Shown in pieces: positions 1-7,205 of a stretch of 33,023 nt of DNA (its first letter is position 1; each line of letters begins with the position of its first letter). Location of the stretch: the NCBI GenBank assembly GCA_017477555.1, contig JAFUVK010000011.1, positions 1 to 33,023 of the forward strand. Reading direction: 5' to 3'. Origin of the DNA: Muribaculaceae bacterium (GTDB lineage: Bacteria; Bacteroidota; Bacteroidia; Bacteroidales; Muribaculaceae). Below the pieces are notes generated by a model that ran no database searches, had not been told where the DNA came from, and worked only from the letters and a program-made list of their open reading frames with translations. Made by a program: the position numbers and the translations under genes.

Positions 1-21
1 AATTATAACCCTGATGGGACA

Positions 22-44
22 AAAAGGGTGAAATGGACCCTTTT
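22..44. terminator. Possible terminator of a gene outside the window
   Basis: An 8-bp inverted repeat, AAAAGGGT and ACCCTTTT, has a 7-nt loop, and the T-run continues to position 46. It could end transcription of a gene lying upstream of the window. The stem is AT-rich and short, so this is weak. Confidence 0.3.
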
Positions 45-70
45 TTGCCACAAAATGCCATACAGGCCAA

Positions 71-146
71 ACTCAACTCGATGAGAATCGCATGACGCTA
101 CCAAAAACAATGGTGCCAGATACGCTGCAACCTCAATGAGTTGAGT
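71..146. repeat. Spaced inverted repeat, 15-nt arms
   Basis: The arms at 71-85 (ACTCAACTCGATGAG) and 132-146 (CTCAATGAGTTGAGT) match at 14 of 15 positions and are separated by 46 nt. No reading frame or known element accounts for it. It may be a structured RNA end or the relic of a small mobile repeat; neither is shown. Confidence 0.4.
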
Positions 147-208
147 ATGCAGAGAAATGTGAAAAAAGGTAAAGGGCACCGGAAACAGGGTACTTTTTCA
201 GCGGCCTC

Positions 209-340
209 TTGGGAAAGGGGAGGGGAAGCTGTGGCTGAGCCCTACACTTTGGGAAAGGGGAGGGGAAGCTGCGGCTGAGAGGGGAAGCTGCGGCTGAGCC
301 CTACACTTTGGGAAAGGGGAGGGTAGTTGCGGCTGAGACG
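209..340. repeat. Imperfect intergenic tandem repeat, about 40-bp unit
   Basis: A G-rich unit recurs from about 209, from 248 and from 307: TTGGGAAAGGGGAGGGG followed by AAGCTGCGGCTGAG and CCCTACACT. A partial copy (GGGGAAGCTGCGGCTGAG) is inserted at 281-298. The copies differ by single bases and small deletions. Its reverse complement resembles the GCTTCCCCCTCTCCC stretch near 29519, so the unit may belong to a dispersed intergenic family. No coding function is visible. Confidence 0.65.
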
Positions 341-342
341 AC

Positions 343-371
343 AAAAAGCGCCGGGCCTATTGGCCCGGCGC
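343..371 (-). terminator. Rho-independent terminator of the 395-2233 gene
   Basis: A perfect 10-bp GC-rich stem (GCGCCGGGCC at 348-357 with GGCCCGGCGC at 362-371) has a 4-nt loop. Read on the minus strand it is followed by a run of five T (343-347). It lies 24 bases past the stop codon of the minus-strand gene. Confidence 0.9.
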
Positions 372-394
372 AAGAACAGTTATGAGGTTAGAGT

Positions 395-2233
395 TTACTT
401 CACAACCTTGGCAACAGCCTGGGTGCCATCCTGGTACTCAACCACCACGATGTTCACGCCCTGGAATGCCTGAGCAGCCTTCTGGCCAGCAACGTTGATG
501 TAGCTGACGCTCTTCACAGCCTTGCCGGCAGTCAGAGCCTCGATGCTCGAGGCGATGTCGATGATGAAGCTAGCCTGCTTCTGAGCCAGAACGCCAGTCT
601 TGACGCGTGCGGGAGCGCCCTCGGTGGGATCGGCAGCCTCGCGGACGACCTTAACATAGAGCGTACCGGTCTTGTCGACGGTGATAGGAGCATAGTAGCC
701 CATCTCGCCAGTGGTCTCGCCCTCGTCGGGAACATACTCATAGACGACATCAGCGTCGGCGGGCTTGTTCTCGACAGTCACAGTCACGACCTGGGCCTCG
801 GTGAAGTTGCCACCGTCGGGGGTGATGGTGATCACGGGTTCGGGTTCGGGAGCAATCACGGTGTAGCGGGCAGTGCCCTGAACGCTGGTCTGCACATAGT
901 CGTCCATGCTGTCGCTCCACTTCCACACGGTAGCCAGAATGTTGTTCGACTCAGTGAGCTCGAAGGTCACTGTAGTGCCTTCCTTCTCGATGTCGCCATA
1001 AGTGGCCTTGATGATATAGTCATAGTCGATGCCCTCGGCGCTCACAGTGACCTGTGTTCCGGCCTCGTACTCGCCAGCCTCGGGGTTGAAGACAATCTTG
1101 GGCTCAACGGCCGGAGTGGTCACGATGGTGTAGTTGGCCTCAGCCTTCATCTCATCGTCGATCATGTACCAGAGGATGTCTTCCTCGGCAGTATTCTCGT
1201 CGAGCACAGCAGCCTGGATGGTGCTCTCGGCATTGATAGTGAAGGTGGTGATATACTTGTTCCAGCTGCCGCGATCCTGACGTGCGAACAGTTTCATGCC
1301 TGCGGGCACATTGGCTGCCGTGACAGTCACCTGAGTACCTGCCTCGACCTCACCTGCGGCGGGGTTGAAGGTGATCTTCACGGGCTCGGGAATGTTGATG
1401 ACATAAGTCTGTGCAGCGCTGGTGGCGATGACCGTCTCATAGTCCTCGCTGCTGACCAGGCGTGCATAGAGCTCGCCGCTCTCGGTCACATTGTAGCTCT
1501 CGGCGCGCATCCAGTCGATCTCGGTGTCACCCACAAACTTCACCTGCATGAAGCAGTTCTCGGGCTTGTTGTTGACTGTGACGGCCACATTCTGTGCAGC
1601 AGTGTAGGTGCCAGCGGCAGGAGTGAACACAAACTCAGGCTCAGCAGGCTGGGGATTCTCACCGGCCGTGTAGGTGAACTCGGTCTTGGGCAGGAAGCGC
1701 TGTGCCGAATAACTCCAGCTCTTACCCAACGACTGATAAGCAGTAGTTGTCTCACCCACGAAGTAAGAAGTTCTATAGGCACCAGCCTCAGTCACCTTGG
1801 TCTGAATCATGAGCATGCCGCCATTATAGGTGTAAGGCGTATCGAAGTTAATGACCAACTCGGCATCGCCCGATGCAGGGCCATCAATTGTAGCCACAAC
1901 TTGAGCACCTTCAAATGCGACAGGCGCATTAGTCGTCACTGAGTAAGGATTTGCATTGGTCTCAGCCACCGACACCTCGTATTTGCCGCCGGTGAACTTC
2001 GCTCCGTCGGCGTCAAAGAAGAACTTGACACTGGTGATTTGCTTGCCATTCATGTCGGCCAGCTCCTCGGCGGGATACAGCACCTGCCCGATAGTTCCGA
2101 CCTCGTCGCAGTAGGTCGACGAAATGGGTGTGTAGGCATTGCTACCGCCACCGTCATGCACAAGCAGCGTCTCGGCGTTCATGCCCAGCGAGCATGCTGC
2201 CAAGGTCATAAGAGAGAGTAACACTTTCTTCAT
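395..2233 (-). CDS. Secreted protein with four chitobiase-C-like repeats and a T9SS-like C-terminal domain
   Basis: The 612-residue protein begins with a signal peptide (MKKVLLSLMTLAACSLGMNA). Residues about 25-190 form an unrecognised beta-rich region. Four related segments follow at about 199-285, 287-375, 379-465 and 469-560. Each opens with a variant of F-x-P-x-x-G-x-[YVF]-x-x-[AG]-x-x-V-x-V, which resembles the chitobiase/beta-hexosaminidase C-terminal repeat (CHB_HEX_C). The last 45 residues (SVSYINVAGQKAAQAFQGVN, then a strand rich in V) resemble type IX secretion sorting domains, so the protein is probably exported and surface-attached or released. No catalytic domain is visible; an adhesin or glycan-binding role is inference. 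It is monocistronic, with its own promoter and terminator. Confidence 0.85.
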   Translation of the reverse strand: MKKVLLSLMTLAACSLGMNAETLLVHDGGGSNAYTPISSTYCDEVGTIGQVLYPAEELADMNGKQITSVKFFFDADGAKFTGGKYEVSVAETNANPYSVTTNAPVAFEGAQVVATIDGPASGDAELVINFDTPYTYNGGMLMIQTKVTEAGAYRTSYFVGETTTAYQSLGKSWSYSAQRFLPKTEFTYTAGENPQPAEPEFVFTPAAGTYTAAQNVAVTVNNKPENCFMQVKFVGDTEIDWMRAESYNVTESGELYARLVSSEDYETVIATSAAQTYVINIPEPVKITFNPAAGEVEAGTQVTVTAANVPAGMKLFARQDRGSWNKYITTFTINAESTIQAAVLDENTAEEDILWYMIDDEMKAEANYTIVTTPAVEPKIVFNPEAGEYEAGTQVTVSAEGIDYDYIIKATYGDIEKEGTTVTFELTESNNILATVWKWSDSMDDYVQTSVQGTARYTVIAPEPEPVITITPDGGNFTEAQVVTVTVENKPADADVVYEYVPDEGETTGEMGYYAPITVDKTGTLYVKVVREAADPTEGAPARVKTGVLAQKQASFIIDIASSIEALTAGKAVKSVSYINVAGQKAAQAFQGVNIVVVEYQDGTQAVAKVVK

Positions 2234-2288
2234 AATTGTTTGTGATTTAGATTAATTAGTTAATATTGAAGAATTCAAAAATCGGCGG

Positions 2289-2320
2289 CAAAGGTAAAAC
2301 ACAAAATCAAAACCTCAAAA
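2289..2320 (-). promoter_or_regulatory. Bacteroidetes-type promoter for the secreted repeat protein
   Basis: On the minus strand, TTTTG (2316-2320) and TACCTTTG (2289-2296) are separated by 19 bases. This is the consensus layout of the Bacteroidetes primary sigma factor. It leaves a leader of roughly 45-50 nt before the start codon at 2233. Confidence 0.85.
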
Positions 2321-2647
2321 CAAAATGAGAAAAATATTCACAATGATTTTAGTTAAAAATTTATAATTACTTGCATAGCTTACCATTTTTACACACTTTA
2401 AACCATTAAAACATCACATACAACAACAAATCCACCCGTTTCCGTGTTGATTTAAAATAAGCATCGGTCAATCTCTTTCAATCTAGCACACACTATCAAA
2501 AACAGCACTTTCCGCCAGCCAAACCACACCTTGCGAAGTGCTCGTTTGCTGCTACCATAGCCCCTGGTGAGCTACTTGAATGAGGAAAAAAAGTATAGGA
2601 AATCTCGAAAAAAAATTGCTGCGCAGATAGGCTGCATACTTGTTGTC
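2321..2647. other. AT-rich divergent intergenic region, no gene seen
   Basis: This gap lies between the minus-strand promoter (2289-2320) and the plus-strand -7 element (2648-2655). It is AT-rich up to about 2460, then of mixed composition. I see no credible coding frame, RNA gene or strong hairpin. Confidence 0.5.
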
Positions 2648-2655
2648 TACCTTTG
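2648..2655 (+). promoter_or_regulatory. -7 promoter element upstream of the tRNA gene
   Basis: TACCTTTG is an exact Bacteroidetes -7 element. No good TTTG lies at the expected distance (TTG at 2616 is 29 bases away). The predicted transcript would carry about 175 nt of leader before the tRNA-like gene at 2838, and could continue into the gene at 3046. The leader (2662-2837) has no convincing coding frame. Confidence 0.6.
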
Positions 2656-2837
2656 CAGCCGCAAAGCGTGACCAACAGTCAGGCACCCGTGCCACAGGCA
2701 ACGTGCCACCTTATTATACTATAAACAAACGCAAAGAGAAACACACAAACCGACGAGGACGGCTTGATCAGCCACACGGCACACAATATATTCCGCAACC
2801 AGCCGTTAACAAAATAAATCAATCGTCCTCAAATTTT

Positions 2838-2967
2838 GCTGCGGTAGCTCAACTGGCAGAGCACTAGACATTTTAGTGACGCAATTCTCCTCACAGGGGC
2901 CAAGCACCACTTACTTCATTCCTAGTTAATCTAGGGGTTGCAGGTTCGAGCCCTGCCCGCAGCGCCA
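2838..2967 (+). tRNA. tRNA gene with a 61-nt anticodon loop (about 54 nt extra)
   Basis: The cloverleaf pairs well apart from the anticodon loop. The acceptor stem is GCTGCGG (2838-2844) with CCGCAGC (2957-2963), the discriminator is G2964, and CCA is encoded (2965-2967). The D arm is GCTC/GAGC around AACTGGCA. The T arm is GCAGG/CCTGC around the loop TTCGAGC. The variable loop is GGGTT. The anticodon stem can form from CTAGA (2864-2868) and TCTAG (2930-2934), but 61 nt lie between them instead of 7. The 3' side of that loop, GTTAA before TCTAG, looks like the 3' half of a tRNA-Asn(GUU) loop, and G73 fits Asn among others; no normal loop with U33 can be assembled with certainty. The insert can fold (2875-2878 with 2908-2911; 2889-2892 with 2896-2899). 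It is far too short for a group I intron. It may be a decayed tRNA, an unusual intron or a tRNA-like RNA. Confidence 0.7.
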
Positions 2968-2987
2968 CAATGACACAACAGGTCCAA

Positions 2988-3030
2988 GGGCGGCTTACTA
3001 CACTCGACATTTTTGTTTCACCAGCCGCCC
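2988..3030 (+). promoter_or_regulatory. Hairpin between the tRNA and the start of the 3046 gene
   Basis: GGGCGGCT (2988-2995) pairs perfectly with AGCCGCCC (3023-3030) across a 27-nt loop. The stem ends 15 nt before the ATG at 3046. There is no T-run after it, so it is not a classic terminator. It could protect the RNA end or influence translation of the next gene. Confidence 0.45.
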
Positions 3031-3045
3031 AATTACCTTTTCGAT

Positions 3046-5367
3046 ATGGACACACATAATCCCCTCAACACGGTGGCCCTGCGCTACCAGGCCATCTATC
3101 TGGACATCAGTCGCGATGACATCGACATGACATCAGGCATCACGGCACCTGTGACCGCATTCATCGCCCGCCTGGCCGAGAACGGCTTTGGTGTGACCGA
3201 GGAGCTGCTGCACGCGCTCAATGCCGTGCCGGTGGGCACGTTGGTCGACATCACCCGCCACATCAGCGACGTGATGGGCGTGAACCTGAACTGGGCTCCG
3301 CTGGTCAAGGGCTGGAACGTGCCCACCGGCGAGACGCGGTTTGACCACCTGGTCACTCTGATGGCCAACTTGCTGAAGAACCACATGGACATCAGCGGCA
3401 CCACTCTGCCCTGCGGCCATCTGATTCCTCAGGGCACCTTCCCCATCGAGCGCTACAACGGCTGCCCCTTCTGCGGCACACCGTTCGCTACCACCAACTG
3501 GGTGTACCAGGGCCAGAGCAGCAAGCTGCGGCTGCTGCGACTGTTCACAGCCGCCGACCTCGAGCGCGCTTATCGCGCGTTGCTCGAGTCAGCCACGCCC
3601 CTCGACGCCACGCAGCTCGAGTCGGTCGGCCAATTGCTGCAAGTGCTGCCCTTGCCCAGCGATGTGGTCATCAACATGAAGGAGACACTGATGCTGGTGG
3701 TTCACCACCTGGTCGAACAAGGTCGCGACACCGAGGCCGGCACCTTGTTGCGCACTCCCACCGATGTGCTGCGCTACCTGTGGTATGAGAAGACCGGCAA
3801 AGTACAAATCATCGAGCCACGCACACTCACCCACCATGCCCGCAAGCTCTACAGCCACATGTGGGCACCGCTGGACCGTGGTGCCGATGCCGCACAGGCC
3901 ATGCGGCACCAGCTGCGGCTGAAGTATGACCGCCGCATGTGCCGCCGCATCGCGCAGTGGCTCACCGCACTGCCCATGTCGGCCGAGCAGGCCGCCGAGA
4001 TGATGAATCCCAAACGCGGCATGTGGGTGCGCATGATTCATGCGTTGCGATTGGGCGAATATTCGCGCCGTCAGGGCTTTGAGCCACTGGCGCGGCTGCT
4101 CGACGTGTTCTACCGTCACGACTACAGCACCTGGCAGGGACGTGTCGACCACGCCCGTCGCTCCAACGCCCCCGACACCGTGCTGTCGCTGCTACAGCAG
4201 CGTCCCGGCACTTTTTCCCGTTGCCTGTTTGCCACCATGCTGCACTACGGCGCATCCCGCACGCTCAAGACCTTTGATGCCGTGTCCGACCGTCTGCCCG
4301 CCCGCCTGCTGCTGTCGCTGTGCAACAACGCTCAAGAGTATTTTGCGCCCACCTCTGGCCGATGGGCCCGTCCCATCATCGGCGGCTTCCGTGCCATCGA
4401 GCCCAACCAGCTGCTGCAGCTGTACAGTGCGAGCGACTGCCAGCGCATGATTCTGGGTGTGATGGACATCTTCCGACAGTCAATGGCACGCCGCTTTGCC
4501 GCACAACCCACAAAGGGCGGCACCATCTACATCGACCCGGCGCTCAACGACATTCCAGTGGCAGTGGGCGACCGCAGCACCACCATCCAAGACACCTCTT
4601 GCGCCCTGCAAGGAACACGGTTCAAGGTCGAGGGCGACAACGTGCGTCTGTTCATGCAGTGGGGCAAAGGGCTTCATGCCCAGCACCTGGACATGGACTT
4701 GAGTTGCGCCATCGCACTGCGAGAGAGCCTCCACCTACCAGGCGCACAGGGACGCCGGTTGAATAGAGAATCCACCTCGCGGCAAACATTGTTTTGCGCC
4801 TTCAACAATCTGGTGTGTGTCGGAGCCAAGCACTCTGGCGACATCCGATCTATTCCCGAAATGGTAGGTACGGCCGAGTATATCGAGTTGTCACTGCCCG
4901 AGCTCGAGCAGGCAGGAGCCAGCTATGTGACCTTCACCTGCAACGCCTACTCTCATGGTGCCATATCGCCCAACCTGGTGGTAGGCTGGATGAGCGCAGA
5001 GCACCCTATGCAAATCTCGGAGGAGACCGGTGTGGCTTACGACCCATCGTGTGTTCAGCACATGGTGCGTATCAGCAAGGGTAACTTGAGCAAGGGGTTG
5101 GTCTTCGGAGTGCTCGATGTGGCCCGTCGTGAGATTGTCTGGCTCGAGATCCCCTTCGATGGACAGACCCTCGGCGGACTGGACACAGACAGCGTAACAG
5201 CCTATTTAAAACGGCTCCGCGACAAGGTCACCGTCGGCGAGCTACTTGCCCTCAAGGCCGAAGCCCAATCATTGAAGCCGGCCAAATCGGCCGACCTTGC
5301 TGACGAATCCTACACACTCGAGTGGGCCCTTGACCCTGCGCAAGTCACCCGTCTGCTGGCGCTCTGA
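3046..5367 (+). CDS. Large protein with a RING-like CxH...CxxC motif and a TerD-like C-terminal domain
   Basis: The 773-residue protein is counted from ATG 3046. An in-frame TTG at 3013 would add 11 residues but lies inside the hairpin loop. Residues 123-143 carry C-x-H, then 14 residues, then C-x-x-C followed by GTPF, a RING or zinc-ribbon-like site with four ligands. The middle (about 180-480) is helical and rich in Arg and Leu. From about residue 490 the sequence resembles TerD-family domains, with MDLS near 549 and HSGDIRS near 596 at the places where TerD has DLD-S and HSGDN. From memory it resembles proteins annotated as MXAN_6230/SCO0854 family RING-domain proteins; I could not check this. 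There is no signal peptide or membrane segment, so it is probably cytoplasmic. Function is unknown; Ter-like domains are tied to stress response and Ca2+ binding. It stands alone behind the odd tRNA. Confidence 0.8.
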   Translation: MDTHNPLNTVALRYQAIYLDISRDDIDMTSGITAPVTAFIARLAENGFGVTEELLHALNAVPVGTLVDITRHISDVMGVNLNWAPLVKGWNVPTGETRFDHLVTLMANLLKNHMDISGTTLPCGHLIPQGTFPIERYNGCPFCGTPFATTNWVYQGQSSKLRLLRLFTAADLERAYRALLESATPLDATQLESVGQLLQVLPLPSDVVINMKETLMLVVHHLVEQGRDTEAGTLLRTPTDVLRYLWYEKTGKVQIIEPRTLTHHARKLYSHMWAPLDRGADAAQAMRHQLRLKYDRRMCRRIAQWLTALPMSAEQAAEMMNPKRGMWVRMIHALRLGEYSRRQGFEPLARLLDVFYRHDYSTWQGRVDHARRSNAPDTVLSLLQQRPGTFSRCLFATMLHYGASRTLKTFDAVSDRLPARLLLSLCNNAQEYFAPTSGRWARPIIGGFRAIEPNQLLQLYSASDCQRMILGVMDIFRQSMARRFAAQPTKGGTIYIDPALNDIPVAVGDRSTTIQDTSCALQGTRFKVEGDNVRLFMQWGKGLHAQHLDMDLSCAIALRESLHLPGAQGRRLNRESTSRQTLFCAFNNLVCVGAKHSGDIRSIPEMVGTAEYIELSLPELEQAGASYVTFTCNAYSHGAISPNLVVGWMSAEHPMQISEETGVAYDPSCVQHMVRISKGNLSKGLVFGVLDVARREIVWLEIPFDGQTLGGLDTDSVTAYLKRLRDKVTVGELLALKAEAQSLKPAKSADLADESYTLEWALDPAQVTRLLAL

Positions 5368-5454
5368 CTTCACGGCATAGCGTACAGCTGCTCTAGTTGC
5401 CACTGAGGGGGAGTTGCTGCTTTAGCACAGCCAACCATAAAGCAATGCCTATCC

Positions 5455-5510
5455 ACCTGGATTATTCATAGTCCTTACTACCGCAACGCAGGACATTGAA
5501 TAATCCAGGT
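5455..5510. repeat. Long hairpin (14-bp perfect arms) between operons
   Basis: ACCTGGATTATTCA (5455-5468) is the exact reverse complement of 5497-5510. Inside it, GTCCT (5471-5475) pairs with AGGAC (5490-5494) across a 2x2 internal loop, giving one extended hairpin with a 14-nt apical loop. It follows the 3046-5367 gene by about 87 nt and has no T-run. It may act as a terminator or 3' stabiliser, or be a small palindromic repeat. The rest of 5368-5613 holds nothing recognisable. Confidence 0.65.
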
Positions 5511-5613
5511 TAATATTGGTCATTGCCCGGTGATAATGTTACCAAATCCCCGCTTTTTATTTCGTCACATTAAAAAACGACATAAAACTATGCCGATTAT
5601 GAGAAAAAATGTC

Positions 5614-5621
5614 TATATTTG
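5614..5621 (+). promoter_or_regulatory. -7 promoter element of the efflux operon
   Basis: TATATTTG matches TAnnTTTG and lies 65 bases before the start of the TolC-like gene. A clear TTTG at the -33 position is not visible. Confidence 0.65.
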
Positions 5622-5686
5622 CGGTGTTTTTCCTAGTTTTTTTCACCCAACAAAGCCCATCATAACAAGATTTATTCATCGCTATT

Positions 5687-7168
5687 ATGAATATCAAGTC
5701 TCAACTCCTGCAATGGCTTTTAGTGCTGCTTTCATTCGTCGTACCCCCTAGCGCATGGGCTGGGCAGGTACTGACCCTGGATGACTGCCGCACAATGGCT
5801 CTGAACAACAACAAGCAGATGCAGGTGTCGCGAGTGAAGCAGAGCATAGCCGCCAACATGCGCCGCTCGGCCAGGACCAAATACTTGCCACGCGTGAGCG
5901 CCATCGGCGTATATGAGTTCACCAGCCGCGAGATTTCGCTGCTGAACAACGACCAGAAGCAACTGCTCAACCACTTGGGCGATGCATTAGCCTCGGCCAT
6001 TGAGAGCGGCGTGAGCAAACTGCCGCTCGACCCTGCCCAAGCACAGGAGTTGTCGCAAATAGCCGCCCCATATGTCGAGGCGGCCCAGGGCACAATGAAT
6101 CAGCTGGGCCAATCGGTGACCGAAGCCTTCCGCACCGACACGCGCAACGCCTTTGCCGGCTCTATCCAGGTAGTGCAGCCCATCTACATGGGTGGAGCCA
6201 TCAAAACGCTGAACCGCATGGCCGACATCCAGGAAGAGATGGCCTCAAACGCTCTTGAGGCCCGGCGGCAGACCACCCTCTACGACATTGACAACATCTA
6301 CTGGCAAGTGGTGTCGCTGCGCCACAAGCAGACGCTTGCCGAGTCGTATCTTGAGCTGGTCAAAAAACTGAACCATGACGTAGAGAAAATGACCGAAGCC
6401 GGCCTGACCACACTCAGCGACAAGCTCAGCGTGAAAGTTCGTGTCAACGAGGCCGAGATGGCGCTGGCCAAGGTGACCGACGGCCTGTCGCTGGCCAAGA
6501 TGCTGCTGTGCCAGCTGTGCGGTCTGCCACTGGACCAACCCATAGAGCTGGCCGAAGAGCGCGCCGAGGAGATTGCCGCTCCGCCTGCCCTACCGCTGCA
6601 GGCAACAACAGCGGCCATAAGCAACCGTCCCGAGCTGCGCTTGCTTCAGAACACCGTGGACCTGAGCCACCAAGAGAGCAACCTGCTCAAGGCCGAGAAC
6701 CGTCCGCAGGTGTCGTTCATCGGTGGCTATGCCGTGACCAACCCCAATGTCTTCAACGGCTTCCAACGCAAGTTTGGCGGTGTGTGGCACTTGGGTGTGC
6801 AAGTGCGCATCCCACTGTGGAACTGGGGCGACGTGAAATACAAAGTCCAGGCCGCCAACGAGGCCGCGCAAGTCGCCACCCTTGAGTTGGCCGATGCCCG
6901 TGAGAAGATTGAGTTGCAGGTCAACCAGAACCAGTTCCGTGTGAGCGAGGCCCACAAGAAAATGGAATTGGCCAAGTCGAACATCGCCAGTGCCGAGGAG
7001 AACCTGCGCATGGCCCGCCGCGGCTTTGAGGAGGGTGTCATCACTCCCACCACCGTGATGGAAGCCCAGTCGGCCTGGCTTCTGGCTCGCACCCAGAAGA
7101 TTGATGCCGAGATTGAACTGCAGCTCAGCCACACCGACCTGCTCAAGTCGCTTGGCATGCTACAATAA
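5687..7168 (+). CDS. TolC-family outer membrane efflux protein
   Basis: The 493-residue protein has an N-terminal signal peptide (hydrophobic stretch LLQWLLVLLSFVV, then PPSAWA). Two long helical coiled-coil regions flank beta-strand segments such as GSIQVVQPIYMGG (about 160-172) and WHLGVQVRIPLWNWG. This is the duplicated plan of outer membrane factor proteins, and the length suits the family. The FEEGVITPTTVMEAQSAWL stretch near 450 is typical of the second repeat. It would form the trimeric outer membrane duct for the HlyD and ABC-2 genes just downstream (gap 37 nt). It is the first gene of the operon. Confidence 0.92.
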   Translation: MNIKSQLLQWLLVLLSFVVPPSAWAGQVLTLDDCRTMALNNNKQMQVSRVKQSIAANMRRSARTKYLPRVSAIGVYEFTSREISLLNNDQKQLLNHLGDALASAIESGVSKLPLDPAQAQELSQIAAPYVEAAQGTMNQLGQSVTEAFRTDTRNAFAGSIQVVQPIYMGGAIKTLNRMADIQEEMASNALEARRQTTLYDIDNIYWQVVSLRHKQTLAESYLELVKKLNHDVEKMTEAGLTTLSDKLSVKVRVNEAEMALAKVTDGLSLAKMLLCQLCGLPLDQPIELAEERAEEIAAPPALPLQATTAAISNRPELRLLQNTVDLSHQESNLLKAENRPQVSFIGGYAVTNPNVFNGFQRKFGGVWHLGVQVRIPLWNWGDVKYKVQAANEAAQVATLELADAREKIELQVNQNQFRVSEAHKKMELAKSNIASAEENLRMARRGFEEGVITPTTVMEAQSAWLLARTQKIDAEIELQLSHTDLLKSLGMLQ

Positions 7169-7205
7169 ACCGTCTTGAACTCCCAAACAATCAAATCACA
7201 CCATT

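Noticed and set aside
2640..2867. Open frame covering the -7 element and running into the tRNA
   Set aside because: It begins upstream of the predicted transcription start, has no family resemblance and ends inside the tRNA D arm; an accident of the leader sequence.
2869..2929. Group I or group II intron in the tRNA
   Set aside because: About 54-61 nt is too short for either catalytic core, and no P/Q/R/S-like core elements are seen.
3013..3045. TTG start for the RING-like/TerD-like protein
   Set aside because: The TTG is in the loop of a hairpin and the ATG at 3046 follows it; the extra 11 residues look non-conserved in composition.
5530..5751. Small gene overlapping the TolC start
   Set aside because: It spans the promoter and the start of the TolC gene and shows no signal, domain or codon bias.
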